From Cytophagaceae bacterium (GTDB lineage: Bacteria > Bacteroidota > Bacteroidia > Cytophagales > Spirosomataceae), in assembly GCA_027486845.1 (NCBI GenBank), contig JAIXOL010000015.1:22827-86826 (forward strand): 64,000 bases of DNA, given 5' to 3'. The position numbers and the translations under genes were made by a program. How positions within the stretch are numbered: position 1 is the first letter of the stretch; every line of letters starts with the position of its first letter. Of the stretch, positions 8,494 through 17,106 are shown one piece after another. The notes under the pieces are model-generated. The model was not told the origin of the DNA, did not search any database, and saw only the letters and a list, made by a program, of their open reading frames with translations.

Positions 8494-9693
8494 ATGCAAA
8501 AACATATTTTATTTTCATTGGCATTTAGCACGCTTACTTATGTTTCGTGTGCTCAAAGTGCAAGCACTTCGGTTGAAACCAAAAATCCGAACTCTACTTA
8601 TCCATCGGCATTTGCTGGACAAACGCGTGTAGGAGCTGTAAAAACTCAAACACCTTATGCAGCTAAAGTTTTAACCGACGGATTAAAATCTCCGTGGGCT
8701 GTGAAAAGTTTGCCCGATGGCAGATTGATTATTACCGAAAAAAGTGGCGTAATGAGAATCGCAAAGGTAAGTGGCGAATTAAGCAAGCCAATCACAGGTG
8801 CTCCTGAGGTGAACTCTGATGGTCAAGGCGGATTATTAGGTATTACAATTGACCCGAATTTTCAGAAAAACCGCATGATTTATTGGACTTTTTCTGAAAA
8901 CGTAACAGGTGGCACGCACACATCGGTAGCTAAAGGAAAACTTTCGGCCGATGAAACTAAGATTGAAGGTGCAACAGTAATTTATCAAGCAACGCCTGCT
9001 CACAAAGGTACTCTGCATTATGGTGGAAGAATTATCTTTGATAAAAGCGGAAATCTGTTCGTCAGTACGGGTGAGCGTTCGGACAAAGTTACTCGCCCAC
9101 AAGCTCAGGAACTAAATTCCAGTTTGGGTAAAATTGTTCATATCACGACTGACGGAAAACCAGTTGCAGGAAATCCATTCATAGGAAAAGAAGGTGCAAA
9201 ACCAGAATTGTATTCTTATGGACATAGAAACGTGCAAGGTTTGACTTTCCACCCAGTTACTGGCGAATTGTTTTCAAATGAGTTTGGCCCAAGAGGTGGC
9301 GACGAAATTAACCACGTTCAAGCAGGTAAAAATTATGGTTGGCCAACAATTACTTACGGTATTGAGTATAGCGGTAAACAAATTGGTGAGCCAGTTATTC
9401 AACAAAAAGAAGGTATGGAACAACCAGTTTATTATTGGGATCCATCAGTTTCGCCAAGTGGAATGACTTTTTATAGCGGAGATATGATTCCAGAATGGAA
9501 AAACAACCTTTTTGTAGGCTGTTTGAGCGGAATGCACATTGCTCGTTTGATTATCGAAAATAACCGAGTAGTTGGCGAAGAAAGATTATTAACCGAAGAA
9601 TCTCAACGTTTTCGTGATGTAACACAAGGCAAAGATGGTGCTTTATACGCCGTTACTGACCAAGGTCGCCTTTATAGAATTGCTAAGAAATAA
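8494..9693 (+). CDS. PQQ-dependent sugar dehydrogenase (soluble aldose dehydrogenase/HHIP-like propeller)
   Basis: This is a 399-residue exported protein. A signal sequence ends with a lipobox-like TYVSC, so it may be lipid-anchored in the periplasm. The rest is a six-bladed beta-propeller of the soluble glucose/aldose dehydrogenase family. Diagnostic blocks are SPWAVKSLPDGRLIITEKSG, the active-site histidine in GTLHYGGRIIFDKSGNLFVS, SYGHRNVQGLTFHPVTGELF with the PQQ-contacting arginine, and GPRGGDEINHVQAGKNYGWP. Such enzymes oxidise aldoses using PQQ. No PQQ synthesis genes are nearby; the PqqB-like protein at 43147 is a distant paralogue. Downstream is a bidirectional terminator. Confidence 0.9.
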   Translation: MQKHILFSLAFSTLTYVSCAQSASTSVETKNPNSTYPSAFAGQTRVGAVKTQTPYAAKVLTDGLKSPWAVKSLPDGRLIITEKSGVMRIAKVSGELSKPITGAPEVNSDGQGGLLGITIDPNFQKNRMIYWTFSENVTGGTHTSVAKGKLSADETKIEGATVIYQATPAHKGTLHYGGRIIFDKSGNLFVSTGERSDKVTRPQAQELNSSLGKIVHITTDGKPVAGNPFIGKEGAKPELYSYGHRNVQGLTFHPVTGELFSNEFGPRGGDEINHVQAGKNYGWPTITYGIEYSGKQIGEPVIQQKEGMEQPVYYWDPSVSPSGMTFYSGDMIPEWKNNLFVGCLSGMHIARLIIENNRVVGEERLLTEESQRFRDVTQGKDGALYAVTDQGRLYRIAKK

Positions 9694-9737
9694 GTAATAG
9701 TCAACAGTCGGTGGTCGATAGTCCACAGATTGTGAAT

Positions 9738-9788
9738 AAAAAAGTGTCTCGACCTTCGACTCCGCTCAGGTACCGAGACACTTTTTTT
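9738..9788. terminator. Bidirectional terminator with a repeat-like loop
   Basis: AAAAAAGTGTCTCG and CGAGACACTTTTTTT form a 14-bp stem between the convergent sugar dehydrogenase and chitinase genes. The loop CTTCGACTCCGCTCAGG resembles a sequence often found in intergenic palindromes of this phylum. Confidence 0.85.
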
Positions 9789-9808
9789 ATGATAATTGAA
9801 ATCAAAAT

Positions 9809-10918
9809 CTATTTAACTTTCAGCATTTTATCAATCACATCAAGTAGGCCGTTTTGTGGTTTGTCTTCACGTAGCTGCCAAAACATAATTCCGTTTAGTT
9901 TATTCTTGATTACGTACTCGGTTTTGAGTTTTATTGATTCAGGGTCGTCGTAAGAGAAAAACGATTTTTCTTCTTCCGAAAACAGATACGGAGCTTGAGC
10001 AGTGGCATCCCAATATTTTTTGTAGGTTTTGTGTTCGGCTAAATATTTTTCTAAATTATTGTAAGAAATCCCTCGCTCAAACTTACAAGGTTGATAAAGT
10101 CCGTTGTTTTCGGTAGCACTTAGCTTAAATACTCGACCATACATGGCCGCTCCAATCGCAATTTTATTGGCAGGTACACCTTTGGCAAGGAGCATTTTTA
10201 CACCATTATCAACCGACTCTTTTAGTTGTGGTGTAGAATACAAACCCGTGTGATGTCCGCTTACTTCGCTGTATCCATGCACTAAATCATAGCTCATCAG
10301 ATTGATTCGGTCGAGTAGAGGCGTGACTTTCTCCCATTCAACTGATTCGTCAATGTATTTGGTAAAACCACCTGCTGCAAAACTTAATTCGTATTTACTG
10401 CCAAAAGTAGCTCGGAGGGTTTTGATGAGTGCAGTAAAATTTTGTTTATCTTCGGGCATAAACGGATGCCCTGGAGGGCCAGCAATAGCAGGATATTCCC
10501 AATCTAAATCCAGTCCGTCGGCATTGAAACTTACAAAAAGTTTTTTCACCGAAACTGCAAATTCTTCTCTTGTTTTTTGGGTAGAAAACACACCCGAACA
10601 AGTATAGCAGCCTTCCCAGCCACCCAACGAAAGAATAACTTTGAGTCTCGGGTTTTTCTTTTTCAATTCTACTAAATGCTTGATAGTCAGACTGTCATTT
10701 TTATTATCAACCGCCAGTACATTTCCTTTTAAGTGCAGAAATGAAAAAATAATGTGCGTGAGTTTATCGACTTGATATTGGTCTATATCTTGACTGTTGC
10801 CAGCATAATAGCCAATAACTGCAATTTCTTTTTGTTTTTTAGGTTGGGCGAATGTGCTTGCCACAAAAATAAAGTAACAAAAAAAAGCAAGTAGGAGGGT
10901 TTTAGTTTGTGATTTCAT
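9809..10918 (-). CDS. GH18 family glycoside hydrolase (chitinase)
   Basis: This 369-residue protein has a signal peptide ending STFAQ (about residue 25), so it is exported. The GH18 catalytic motif DxxDxDxE is intact as DGLDLDWE (134-141), with E141 the proton donor. Upstream, LKVILSLGGW (93-101) is the second conserved GH18 strand. Downstream, INLMSYDLVHGYSE and the C-terminal GIMFWQLREDKP complete the TIM barrel. It should hydrolyse beta-1,4-GlcNAc polymers or related glycans by substrate-assisted retention. No separate chitin-binding domain is visible. It is a single gene, and a candidate promoter lies upstream. Confidence 0.93.
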   Translation of the reverse strand: MKSQTKTLLLAFFCYFIFVASTFAQPKKQKEIAVIGYYAGNSQDIDQYQVDKLTHIIFSFLHLKGNVLAVDNKNDSLTIKHLVELKKKNPRLKVILSLGGWEGCYTCSGVFSTQKTREEFAVSVKKLFVSFNADGLDLDWEYPAIAGPPGHPFMPEDKQNFTALIKTLRATFGSKYELSFAAGGFTKYIDESVEWEKVTPLLDRINLMSYDLVHGYSEVSGHHTGLYSTPQLKESVDNGVKMLLAKGVPANKIAIGAAMYGRVFKLSATENNGLYQPCKFERGISYNNLEKYLAEHKTYKKYWDATAQAPYLFSEEEKSFFSYDDPESIKLKTEYVIKNKLNGIMFWQLREDKPQNGLLDVIDKMLKVK

Positions 10919-10967
10919 GAAGATGGCTTAGAAAAACTTTAAAATGGATTTATTTAAAAAGATTTTC

Positions 10968-11000
10968 CAAAGATACGATTGAAAAGTTTTTTCACTCAAT
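10968..11000 (-). promoter_or_regulatory. Candidate promoter of the chitinase gene
   Basis: Read on the minus strand, TTG (near 10999) is followed after 21 bp by TATCTTTG (10975-10968), a full match to the TAnnTTTG element. It is 50 nt upstream of the start codon at 10918. Confidence 0.5.
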
Positions 11001-11060
11001 AATCAAATTCAACATTTACGAAACACAGTTAAAAAATAGTATTGGTCATTCTATTTTATA

Positions 11061-11519
11061 CTAATTACTAAGTTCTGTTTTTAAATTATAGGCTAATCTC
11101 AAAGACCCATCTGGTTGACGTTCATAAATTGCAATAGCTGCATTCCTTTTCGTGATAGTATCACCAGTTTCATTTTGAATATAGGATTGAATTTGGATTA
11201 TTTCAGCTGTAATATTTTTTTTTGATTGCCAAATTTTTTGAATTTTATTCTCTTGATGCACATATTTTCTTTGTACGATTTGACTGCCGAATAAAGTTCT
11301 GATTTCTTCCCTGCCTGAATAGATTTTTCCTCCTTCAATTCTAATTCCGTCTTTAGTGAAAAAATCTGCATTCGCTGCTCTATTTCCTGAAAGAATATTA
11401 TCGTTCCACTTCTTGTTTAATTGTTCTAATGCTTTAATATCTTTTTCTAAAGACATTTTTTTTTGGCATGATGTTAAAATGATTATAAATAGAATCAGAA
11501 TTGAAGCTAATCGTTTCAT
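11061..11519 (-). CDS. NTF2-like (DUF4440/SgcJ type) lipoprotein
   Basis: I place the start at 11519, giving 152 residues, because the sequence from there reads MKRLASILILFIIILTSC, a good lipoprotein signal with lipobox LTSC. The frame stays open 23 codons further upstream, but that extension would bury the signal peptide. The mature part (LEQLNKKWNDNILSGNRAAN, TKDGIRIEGGKIYSGREEI, ending in NLKTELSN) has the cone-shaped SnoaL/DUF4440 pattern. Its function is unknown; it is probably periplasmic. It is a single gene between the chitinase and the ECF module. Confidence 0.75.
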   Translation of the reverse strand: MKRLASILILFIIILTSCQKKMSLEKDIKALEQLNKKWNDNILSGNRAANADFFTKDGIRIEGGKIYSGREEIRTLFGSQIVQRKYVHQENKIQKIWQSKKNITAEIIQIQSYIQNETGDTITKRNAAIAIYERQPDGSLRLAYNLKTELSN

Positions 11520-11761
11520 AAAGTAGTTGATTGTTTTCGTTTTAAATGTTGTAATAGTAAGTAATTGCAGCATTATTGCCAACTTCAAAGTGAGACGATG
11601 GTTGAGGCTTAAGTAATAAGAAAACGGTATAAACTTATAGCCCTTTTCGCCTTACGAATGTTAGGAAAGGTTTTGTAAAAGTAATAAAAAAGTATTAATT
11701 CAGCATCTCAACTAATAAAATATTTGAGATGTCAACAAACTATCTCGACCTAAAATCCTTT

Positions 11762-12817
11762 TCACCTCCCAAATCTCAAACCAACGGTTGTAATATTCTG
11801 GGTGGCTGAGCTTCGTTCCAATTTATTCAAGAAAACATTTTTTATATCAGCTTCCACAAAAAGATTCACCACACCATAGCCCATATTCAGAATCATTCCG
11901 TAGCGGTAAGGATTCTCTGGGTTTTTGATGCTCACTTTTGTTTCTTGCCGATTGAGGGCTTTTATTTCGGCGTAGTTTCTGCTGCCTCTGAGCAACATTC
12001 CGATATATGCCCCAATGCCGAAATTGAAGGTTTTTTGATTGTTTTGTCCGTAGAAATTGATGGTTGGAATTATCTTAAAATCAGTATAAAACAATGACTG
12101 ATTGTTGGTATAAGGCGTGATTTCTTTGGGTAAATCGGTGGCGTTTAGGCGGTCAACGGTGTAGTAATTATCGCCATTGCGGGCGGGCTTGAAAATCGCC
12201 ACAGTATCATATTTTGTATTATCAAGGCTATTGAGGCGAAGCAAATAGGCGTTGCGTTTGGTGCTGATGCTTCGCAAGTGATACCAACTTACATCAAAGC
12301 CGTAGCGTAGAACAATTTCTTTATGGCCAGTTCGAATAAAACTTTCTTGACGCATCAAAGCAACGCTCAAACTTGGTGAAGTCAGGAAGTTTTGCCGGAA
12401 AATTTGCTCCGATATCTTAAATGGATTGTACGTAACGGTGTTGCCCGATAGATAATTAGCGGAATTTAGTCCTACCGAAAGATTAATGTAGGTATTGCGT
12501 TTGAGGCGTTGCCATGAAGTCATACCTTCCAGTTGTCGTTGAGTAGTCATTTCTTTGGTGTAGCTATTTCCTTCGTAGTCTTGTCGGAAACTTCGGCGAA
12601 CGTTTAACGGCATTTCGTCCAAATCTTGATTCATCTGCACCACAATTCTATTCAAATCGTATTTTTCGAGAGCTTTTAGGTCTTCTTTGGTTTGTCCCCA
12701 AAGCACAATTCGTTTGCGTTTACCAATATTCACCACAATTGAGTCAATATCGGTCGTTTCTTTAGCAAAAGCGAGCGTCGTCAAACACAAGAATATCAAT
12801 GTGAGCAGTTTATTCAT
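11762..12817 (-). CDS. Putative outer-membrane/beta-barrel protein in an ECF sigma module
   Basis: This 351-residue protein has a clean signal peptide (MNKLLTLIFLCLTTLAFA). The body contains alternating amphipathic stretches (INLSVGLNSANYLSGN, LRYGFDVSWYHLRS, YGMILNMGYGVVNLFVEADI) and ends TTVGLRFGR. A strand with a terminal aromatic or charged residue is usual for outer-membrane barrels. I recognise no named family. It lies about 300 nt downstream of the anti-sigma-like gene on the same strand, and similar sigma, anti-sigma and envelope protein triplets are common in Bacteroidota. The intervening palindromic repeat may or may not interrupt transcription. Confidence 0.65.
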   Translation of the reverse strand: MNKLLTLIFLCLTTLAFAKETTDIDSIVVNIGKRKRIVLWGQTKEDLKALEKYDLNRIVVQMNQDLDEMPLNVRRSFRQDYEGNSYTKEMTTQRQLEGMTSWQRLKRNTYINLSVGLNSANYLSGNTVTYNPFKISEQIFRQNFLTSPSLSVALMRQESFIRTGHKEIVLRYGFDVSWYHLRSISTKRNAYLLRLNSLDNTKYDTVAIFKPARNGDNYYTVDRLNATDLPKEITPYTNNQSLFYTDFKIIPTINFYGQNNQKTFNFGIGAYIGMLLRGSRNYAEIKALNRQETKVSIKNPENPYRYGMILNMGYGVVNLFVEADIKNVFLNKLERSSATQNITTVGLRFGR

Positions 12818-12877
12818 TTAGAAGTGGGAGAGTTTTATTTTAAACAACTTTCCAGTTAAAATCAGTATTCTGTGAAA

Positions 12878-13066
12878 TTCCCCTCCTTTTGAAGGAGGGG
12901 CGACCGACGCTCGGTGGCAAAAATTTTGACAAAGTCGAATTTTGACGGGGACGCCCAGTCGGGGTGGTTTGTTCCAAATCTGTATATTTTTAAGCATTTA
13001 TCGACCTTTTCAACCACCCCCGCCGACTGCCGTCAGGCGACCCCTCTTTGAAAAAAGGAGGGGAAA
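12878..13066. repeat. Nested palindromic intergenic repeat (CCCCTCC...GGAGGGG type)
   Basis: There are two short hairpins, CCCCTCCTTTTGAAGGAGGG(G) at 12880-12900 and a matching CCCCTCTTTGAAAAAAGGAG(GGG) at 13041-13063. Between them lies an inner inverted repeat, CAGTCGGGGTGGTT (12956-12969) and AACCACCCCCGCCGACTG (13012-13029). The whole 190 bp is an imperfect nested palindrome, much richer in GC than its surroundings. Confidence 0.75.
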
Positions 13067-13114
13067 TTAGTTTATTATTTTGAAAAGTTATCTATTACGG
13101 AAGAAGTTCGTCTA

Positions 13115-13906
13115 TTATCTATTAGTCGAGTCCGCGGACATTGTTTCATTCTTGAAACTTTCTTTCACAAACGCCCAAACTTTATTGGGTTTGTTATTGA
13201 TAGAAGGCAATTCTTCAGTTGGTTCAGTTCCTTTTTTGCCAATTTTTCTACCTAAACGAGCAACTAAACCATTCTTTTTCTCTTTTCGTGGAGCTTGATT
13301 ATTCTCTTCTTCGTCGTCAGGGATTTCCAAAATCGCTACACGCTCACGGCGTTGTGGAGTAACTCGTTTTTCAACAAATCCTTGATATGGCACAAATCTG
13401 TAATTATCATTCGCTTGTGTTTGTCGATTATTGGCAACTTCGCTTTCATTTGTTGAAACATTGTTTTGTGTTTCATTAACCGCTAAAGTTGGCTCTTCTG
13501 TTATTAAATTCTCTTTGTTGGGTTTCGTTTCAAGTTGTTGTGTTGATTGTTCTTTGCTTGTTGCAATAACTTTTACCACATTATTTTTGAGGTTGTAGTT
13601 ATTGGCCATTAGTTGTGTAGATTTGGTAGTTGGATTTAAGGTTGGTTCTGTCGAAATAATAGAGTTTAAGTTATTAACTGTTTGATTATTAGTTGCTATA
13701 TCAGTTTTTTGATTATAAAAATACATGCCTAAGCCGCCCAGCAAAATTACGCTTGATGCCGCAGCCTGCCACCAAACTAAAGGCCTTTTACGCTTCGTTT
13801 GCTTTTGTTGGATGCGTTGCCAAATCTCATTTTTGTTCCAGTCGGATTCAAAATTAGTTTGGTCAACTTTTTCTTGAATTTTCTTATAAAACTCCTCTGT
13901 TTGCAT
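13115..13906 (-). CDS. Anti-sigma-factor-like single-pass membrane protein
   Basis: This is a 263-residue protein. The N-terminal 40 residues (MQTEEFYKKIQEKVDQTNFE, WNKNEIWQRIQQKQ) are predicted cytoplasmic. One hydrophobic helix follows (VWWQAAASSVILLGGLGMYF, about 44-63), then a low-complexity Asn/Thr/Gln-rich periplasmic part and a basic segment ending KNETMSADSTNR. This is the usual shape of the membrane partner of Bacteroidota ECF sigma factors. Its gene overlaps the upstream sigma gene by 23 nt, which supports translational coupling. No zinc-binding HxxxCxxC motif is present, so the assignment rests on context and topology. Confidence 0.7.
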   Translation of the reverse strand: MQTEEFYKKIQEKVDQTNFESDWNKNEIWQRIQQKQTKRKRPLVWWQAAASSVILLGGLGMYFYNQKTDIATNNQTVNNLNSIISTEPTLNPTTKSTQLMANNYNLKNNVVKVIATSKEQSTQQLETKPNKENLITEEPTLAVNETQNNVSTNESEVANNRQTQANDNYRFVPYQGFVEKRVTPQRRERVAILEIPDDEEENNQAPRKEKKNGLVARLGRKIGKKGTEPTEELPSINNKPNKVWAFVKESFKNETMSADSTNR

Positions 13907-14438
13907 GACTATTATTCATTAATAGAATTTTCTTCTGTAATAATTTTCGAGCGTGATTTAGCTGCGATTTTGATGTACCCTCGTTGATGTGTAGCTGTTC
14001 GGCAATTTCTTTGTGCGAATATCCCTCAATAGCAAAAAGGTTAAAAACCGTGCGATAACCGTCGGGTAGCTCGGCGATGAGTTTGTAAATTTCATCGCTC
14101 GAAATCGAATCTATGATATTATCATCGACGGGCACTTCGATGGCTTCACTTTCGGGCATCAGATTAAAATTTGCCTGTTTGCGGAGTAGCATCAACGACT
14201 CGTTAATCACAATTCTTTTCATCCACGCCTCAAACGACCGCAAATTATCAAACCTGAAATTAACTGCTCCTTCAAAAATTTTGAGGAACGAATCAACCAC
14301 CAAATCTTCGGCCGTCATGCGGTCACGTACATAACGATAAGCCACCCGATACAAAAAGCTTCCATAATGCTCAAAAACATTCTTTTGGGCAATGGGGTTT
14401 TTGCTACGTAAGCTTTCGATGATTGAGGTTGCTATCAA
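13884..14438 (-). CDS. RNA polymerase sigma factor, ECF family
   Basis: This is a 184-residue, two-domain sigma factor. Region 2 spans about residues 18-85, with RDRMTAEDLVVDSFLKIFEG and FRSFEAWMKRIVINESL-like sequence for core binding and -10 recognition. Region 4 starts at ELPDGYRTVFNLFAIEGYSH and contains the helix-turn-helix KEIAEQLHINEGTSKSQLNH. There is no region 1 or 3, as expected for ECF sigmas. It is the first gene of a unit with the anti-sigma-like protein at 13115 and probably the envelope protein at 11762. Confidence 0.92.
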   Translation of the reverse strand: MIATSIIESLRSKNPIAQKNVFEHYGSFLYRVAYRYVRDRMTAEDLVVDSFLKIFEGAVNFRFDNLRSFEAWMKRIVINESLMLLRKQANFNLMPESEAIEVPVDDNIIDSISSDEIYKLIAELPDGYRTVFNLFAIEGYSHKEIAEQLHINEGTSKSQLNHARKLLQKKILLMNNSHANRGVL

Positions 14439-14629
14439 GTGGTTTCGTAATAGACGTTGCTTATGATATAAATGCGGAAAATGCCTTTAAAGTTGTATGA
14501 AGGTAAAAATATTTTTCGTTCTTAACTATTTGGCTGTAAGTATTTTCAAAGTTTTTAGGAGTGAAAAACGGTTGTTTTACGGTTTGCAGTAAATTTATTA
14601 CAAAAAACTACTAAAATAATTGAAGACTT

Positions 14630-14660
14630 TTTGTTTTTTCGATTGAAATCTCTAATTTTG
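14630..14660 (+). promoter_or_regulatory. Promoter of rpmE2
   Basis: TTTG (14630-14633), a 19-bp spacer and TAATTTTG (14653-14660) match the Bacteroidota housekeeping promoter consensus exactly. The start codon lies 44 nt downstream. Confidence 0.75.
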
Positions 14661-14704
14661 CAGTCCGTTTTAGAATAGTAATAGGAATTTCAATAAATAA
14701 AGTA

Positions 14705-14950
14705 ATGAAAAAAGATATTCATCCAAATTATAGACCAGTTGTATTCTGGGATTTGTCAACAGGTTTCAAATTTATGACAAAATCATGTGCCAATACCAAA
14801 GAAAGTATCGTTTGGGAAGATGGTAACACATATCCAGTTTACAAAGTGGAGGTTAGCTCTGACTCGCACCCATTTTATACTGGTAAAAACGTATTGCTTG
14901 ATACAGCAGGTCGTGTTGATAAATTCAACAGACGTTACGGCAAGAAATAA
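14705..14950 (+). CDS. rpmE2: 50S ribosomal protein L31, type B
   Basis: This is an 81-residue basic ribosomal protein of the large subunit. [20 protein letters not shown] and the C-terminal [11 protein letters not shown] are diagnostic of the longer type B L31. It lacks the zinc-binding CxxC set of the zinc-type L31: the only cysteine seen is in KSCANTKES. Type B replaces the zinc form under zinc limitation in some bacteria, but in Bacteroidota it is often the ordinary copy. It is a single gene with its own promoter and a strong terminator. Confidence 0.97.
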   Translation: MKKDIHPNYRPVVFWDLSTGFKFMTKSCANTKESIVWEDGNTYPVYKVEVSSDSHPFYTGKNVLLDTAGRVDKFNRRYGKK

Positions 14951-14968
14951 TTTTCTTCGGTATCAGAT

Positions 14969-15006
14969 AAAAAGCCTTTCAAAGTTTATTTTTGAAAGGC
15001 TTTTTT
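14969..15006 (+). terminator. Intrinsic terminator of rpmE2
   Basis: AAAAAGCCTTTCAAA and TTTGAAAGGCTTTTTT form a 15-bp stem with loop GTTTATT, 18 nt after the stop codon. The A-rich 5' side could also serve the convergent EamA gene. Confidence 0.9.
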
Positions 15007-15029
15007 GTGGCATAATTTTCTAAATTGTG

Positions 15030-15911
15030 TTATTTCTTCTTCAAAAACGGATGTAGCACGACTGATAGTAAAATCAAAGCCCCGCCGATATAAAAACCCG
15101 AAGTCATTTTTTCGCTTTCTCCAAAAATAAAATAGGCCATAACGATGCCATAAATAGGCTCCATATTGATTGAAAGATTGAGCGTAAATGCTGAGATTTT
15201 TTTGAGCAAGTGCATCATTTCGATATACGGATAAACCGTGCAAACTAAGCCCAAAATTCCAACCCAAAGCCAATCGTAGTGGGTTGGTGTAAGTTGAAAA
15301 TGCTCATTGGGCAAGGCAAGAATAATAATCGGAATGTAAATCCACATGGCTCCAAATGCTCCGACCATTTCGTAGAAAGTAACGATTTGAGCATCGTATT
15401 TTTGGGCAAATTGGGCATTTATTACCGAAAATACGGTTGCCAATAAAGCACCAACCAAACCAATCAGAATACCTACAATATATTTTCCTTCAAAAGTAAA
15501 GACAAAATACATTCCCAAAACCACCAAAATTCCTAGAAAAACCTCAACCCAACTGATTTTGGTTTTTCGTATAATCGGCTCAAAGATACTTGTAAAAAAT
15601 GAAGTCGTAGAAAAAGTAACCAAACTAACCGCAACAGTAGAAGCACGAGCCGAACCAAAAAAGCATATCCAGTGAAATGACATGATTGCTCCAACGCCTA
15701 ATAAGGGCATTGCCTGTTTCCACGAAACTTTTAGACTTTTTTTCTGAAATTGAGCTACGATCCACATACCAGATGCAGCCAGTAAAGTGCGATAAAAAAC
15801 TACTCCTAGCGAAGAAACCTCAGTCAGCCGACCCAAAATGGCCGTAAAACCAAGTATAATGACAATAAAATGTAGTTTTAGATAATCTTGAGGTAGAGGT
15901 TTTGAATCCAT
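15030..15911 (-). CDS. EamA/DMT superfamily transporter
   Basis: I choose the ATG at 15911 (293 residues, MDSKPLPQDYLKLHFIVIIL), because the region further upstream to 15965 contains a palindromic repeat and no plausible leader. About ten hydrophobic helices form two EamA repeats. TEVSSLGVVFYRTLLAASGM lies in helix 2, and the second repeat ends INMEPIYGIVMAYFIFGESE, the usual EamA helix 9 motif. The family exports or imports metabolites across the inner membrane; the substrate is unknown. It is convergent with rpmE2 and stands alone. Confidence 0.88.
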   Translation of the reverse strand: MDSKPLPQDYLKLHFIVIILGFTAILGRLTEVSSLGVVFYRTLLAASGMWIVAQFQKKSLKVSWKQAMPLLGVGAIMSFHWICFFGSARASTVAVSLVTFSTTSFFTSIFEPIIRKTKISWVEVFLGILVVLGMYFVFTFEGKYIVGILIGLVGALLATVFSVINAQFAQKYDAQIVTFYEMVGAFGAMWIYIPIIILALPNEHFQLTPTHYDWLWVGILGLVCTVYPYIEMMHLLKKISAFTLNLSINMEPIYGIVMAYFIFGESEKMTSGFYIGGALILLSVVLHPFLKKK

Positions 15912-15952
15912 GAAATGTTTTTTTACAATTAGAATTAAATAATCTTGAAACC

Positions 15953-15986
15953 AAACGTGCCACATTGTTGAAATGTAGCACGTTTT
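15953..15986. repeat. Dispersed hairpin, copy 1 (TTGAAAT-loop family)
   Basis: AAACGTGCCACATT and AAATGTAGCACGTTTT form an imperfect stem around GTTG. Two further hairpins with the same GCCACAT/ATGTGNCAC core and TTGAAAT centre lie at 36967-36997 and 51755-51787. Confidence 0.6.
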
Positions 15987-16023
15987 GATGAATTTTACTC
16001 AATTATTCCTTTTATGGTGTCGA

Positions 16024-16746
16024 TTATACCATTAATTCGACTTCCTCTAATTTTTTTTTTCGACGTTCCTCACGTCTTAATAAGATTCTTTGCTTAAATC
16101 TCATCCAGCGTTCGTAAAGTGGCAATTCTTCCAAGAAATTCCAAGTTTCATCTTTTTTTCCTGCTTCTTCTTTCTTTTTAGCTTCAACAGGGTCGAAGAG
16201 CATTCCAGTACACAAACAATGCTTGCGGTTGGTGCGAGTAAGTACATCGTAGTTTACACAACTTGAACAGCCTTTCCAGAACGCATCATCGGCAGGTAGC
16301 TCGCTGAAAGTTGTTGGTTCATAACCCAAATCAGAGTTGATTTTCATTACGGCCAAGCTCGTAGTTAGGCCAATGATTTTTGCATCGGGGTATTTCTTGC
16401 GAGATAATTCAAATGCTTTTTGCTTGATTCGGGTAGCGATTCCACTTTTGCGGTATTCAGGATGCACGATTAGACCTGAATTTGCTACAAATTTACCATG
16501 TTCCCATGTTTCAATGTAACAAAATCCCATCCAATCGCCTTCACGGGTAAGTGCGATGATGGCTTTGCCTTCACGCATTTTTTCTCTTAGATAATCAGGC
16601 GATCGTTTGGCAATTCCTGTGCCACGTGCTTTGGCACTTTCAGCCATTTCATCACAAATAGTTTCGGCCAAATGGTAGTGGCTTTCATTGGCTACTTGCA
16701 CAATATATAAATCTTCGGATGTGAGTGCTGTGTTATTCATCGTCAT
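16024..16746 (-). CDS. GNAT N-acetyltransferase with Cys-rich C-terminal extension
   Basis: This 240-residue protein has a GNAT core over residues 10-150. The acetyl-CoA-binding motif A is seen as SGLIVHPEYRKSGIATRIKQ, with the R/Q-x-x-G-x-A loop. After the core comes KGCSSCVNYDVL, then KHCLCTGMLFDP, that is, C-x2-C plus C-x-C, which may bind metal. A highly charged Lys/Glu/Arg tail of about 60 residues follows. From memory, similar GNATs with this Cys motif occur at the head of arginine-synthesis clusters in Bacteroidota, so an N-acylglutamate-related role is possible; no arg genes are adjacent here. The start may be M1 or M3 (MTMNNTAL). Confidence 0.82.
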   Translation of the reverse strand: MTMNNTALTSEDLYIVQVANESHYHLAETICDEMAESAKARGTGIAKRSPDYLREKMREGKAIIALTREGDWMGFCYIETWEHGKFVANSGLIVHPEYRKSGIATRIKQKAFELSRKKYPDAKIIGLTTSLAVMKINSDLGYEPTTFSELPADDAFWKGCSSCVNYDVLTRTNRKHCLCTGMLFDPVEAKKKEEAGKKDETWNFLEELPLYERWMRFKQRILLRREERRKKKLEEVELMV

Positions 16747-17106
16747 TTATTGGGCTTTCCCTCAAACGGAGACGCTGTATCCTAAATGGTTTTAAATGAA
16801 AAAATAAGAAAACTTTTGATGAGAAGGGGTTTTACCGTAAGGGCAAAACAATTACTGTCTGATATTGATATATCGGAATCGTCGAACTGGCGTTATGGGA
16901 AGACGAATGTGCATGTTCTTAAAAATAGGATGCAAAGATGTTAGGTTTCGGAATAATATCCAAAGATTAGACCTAATATTTTTATTTGCATCAGAATAAC
17001 GAAGGGCTTTTATTTTTAGTTCGTGAAAACGAAAAACTTTTAAGGAAGTCTTCGCTTTGCGGGATGCTTTCCTTTTGATAACTTTGAGCAAAAAACAAAT
17101 TATTCT
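16747..17106. other. 360-bp intergenic region
   Basis: This region lies between the divergent GNAT and PAP2-like genes. A minus-strand frame of about 98 codons is open here, but its composition is basic and repetitive and it runs into the PAP2-like gene, so I do not call it. I see no clear promoter or hairpin. Confidence 0.4.

Noticed and set aside
8494..10918. Polysaccharide utilisation locus built from the sugar dehydrogenase and chitinase
   Set aside because: The genes are convergent with a strong terminator between them, and no SusC/SusD pair or sensor is present.
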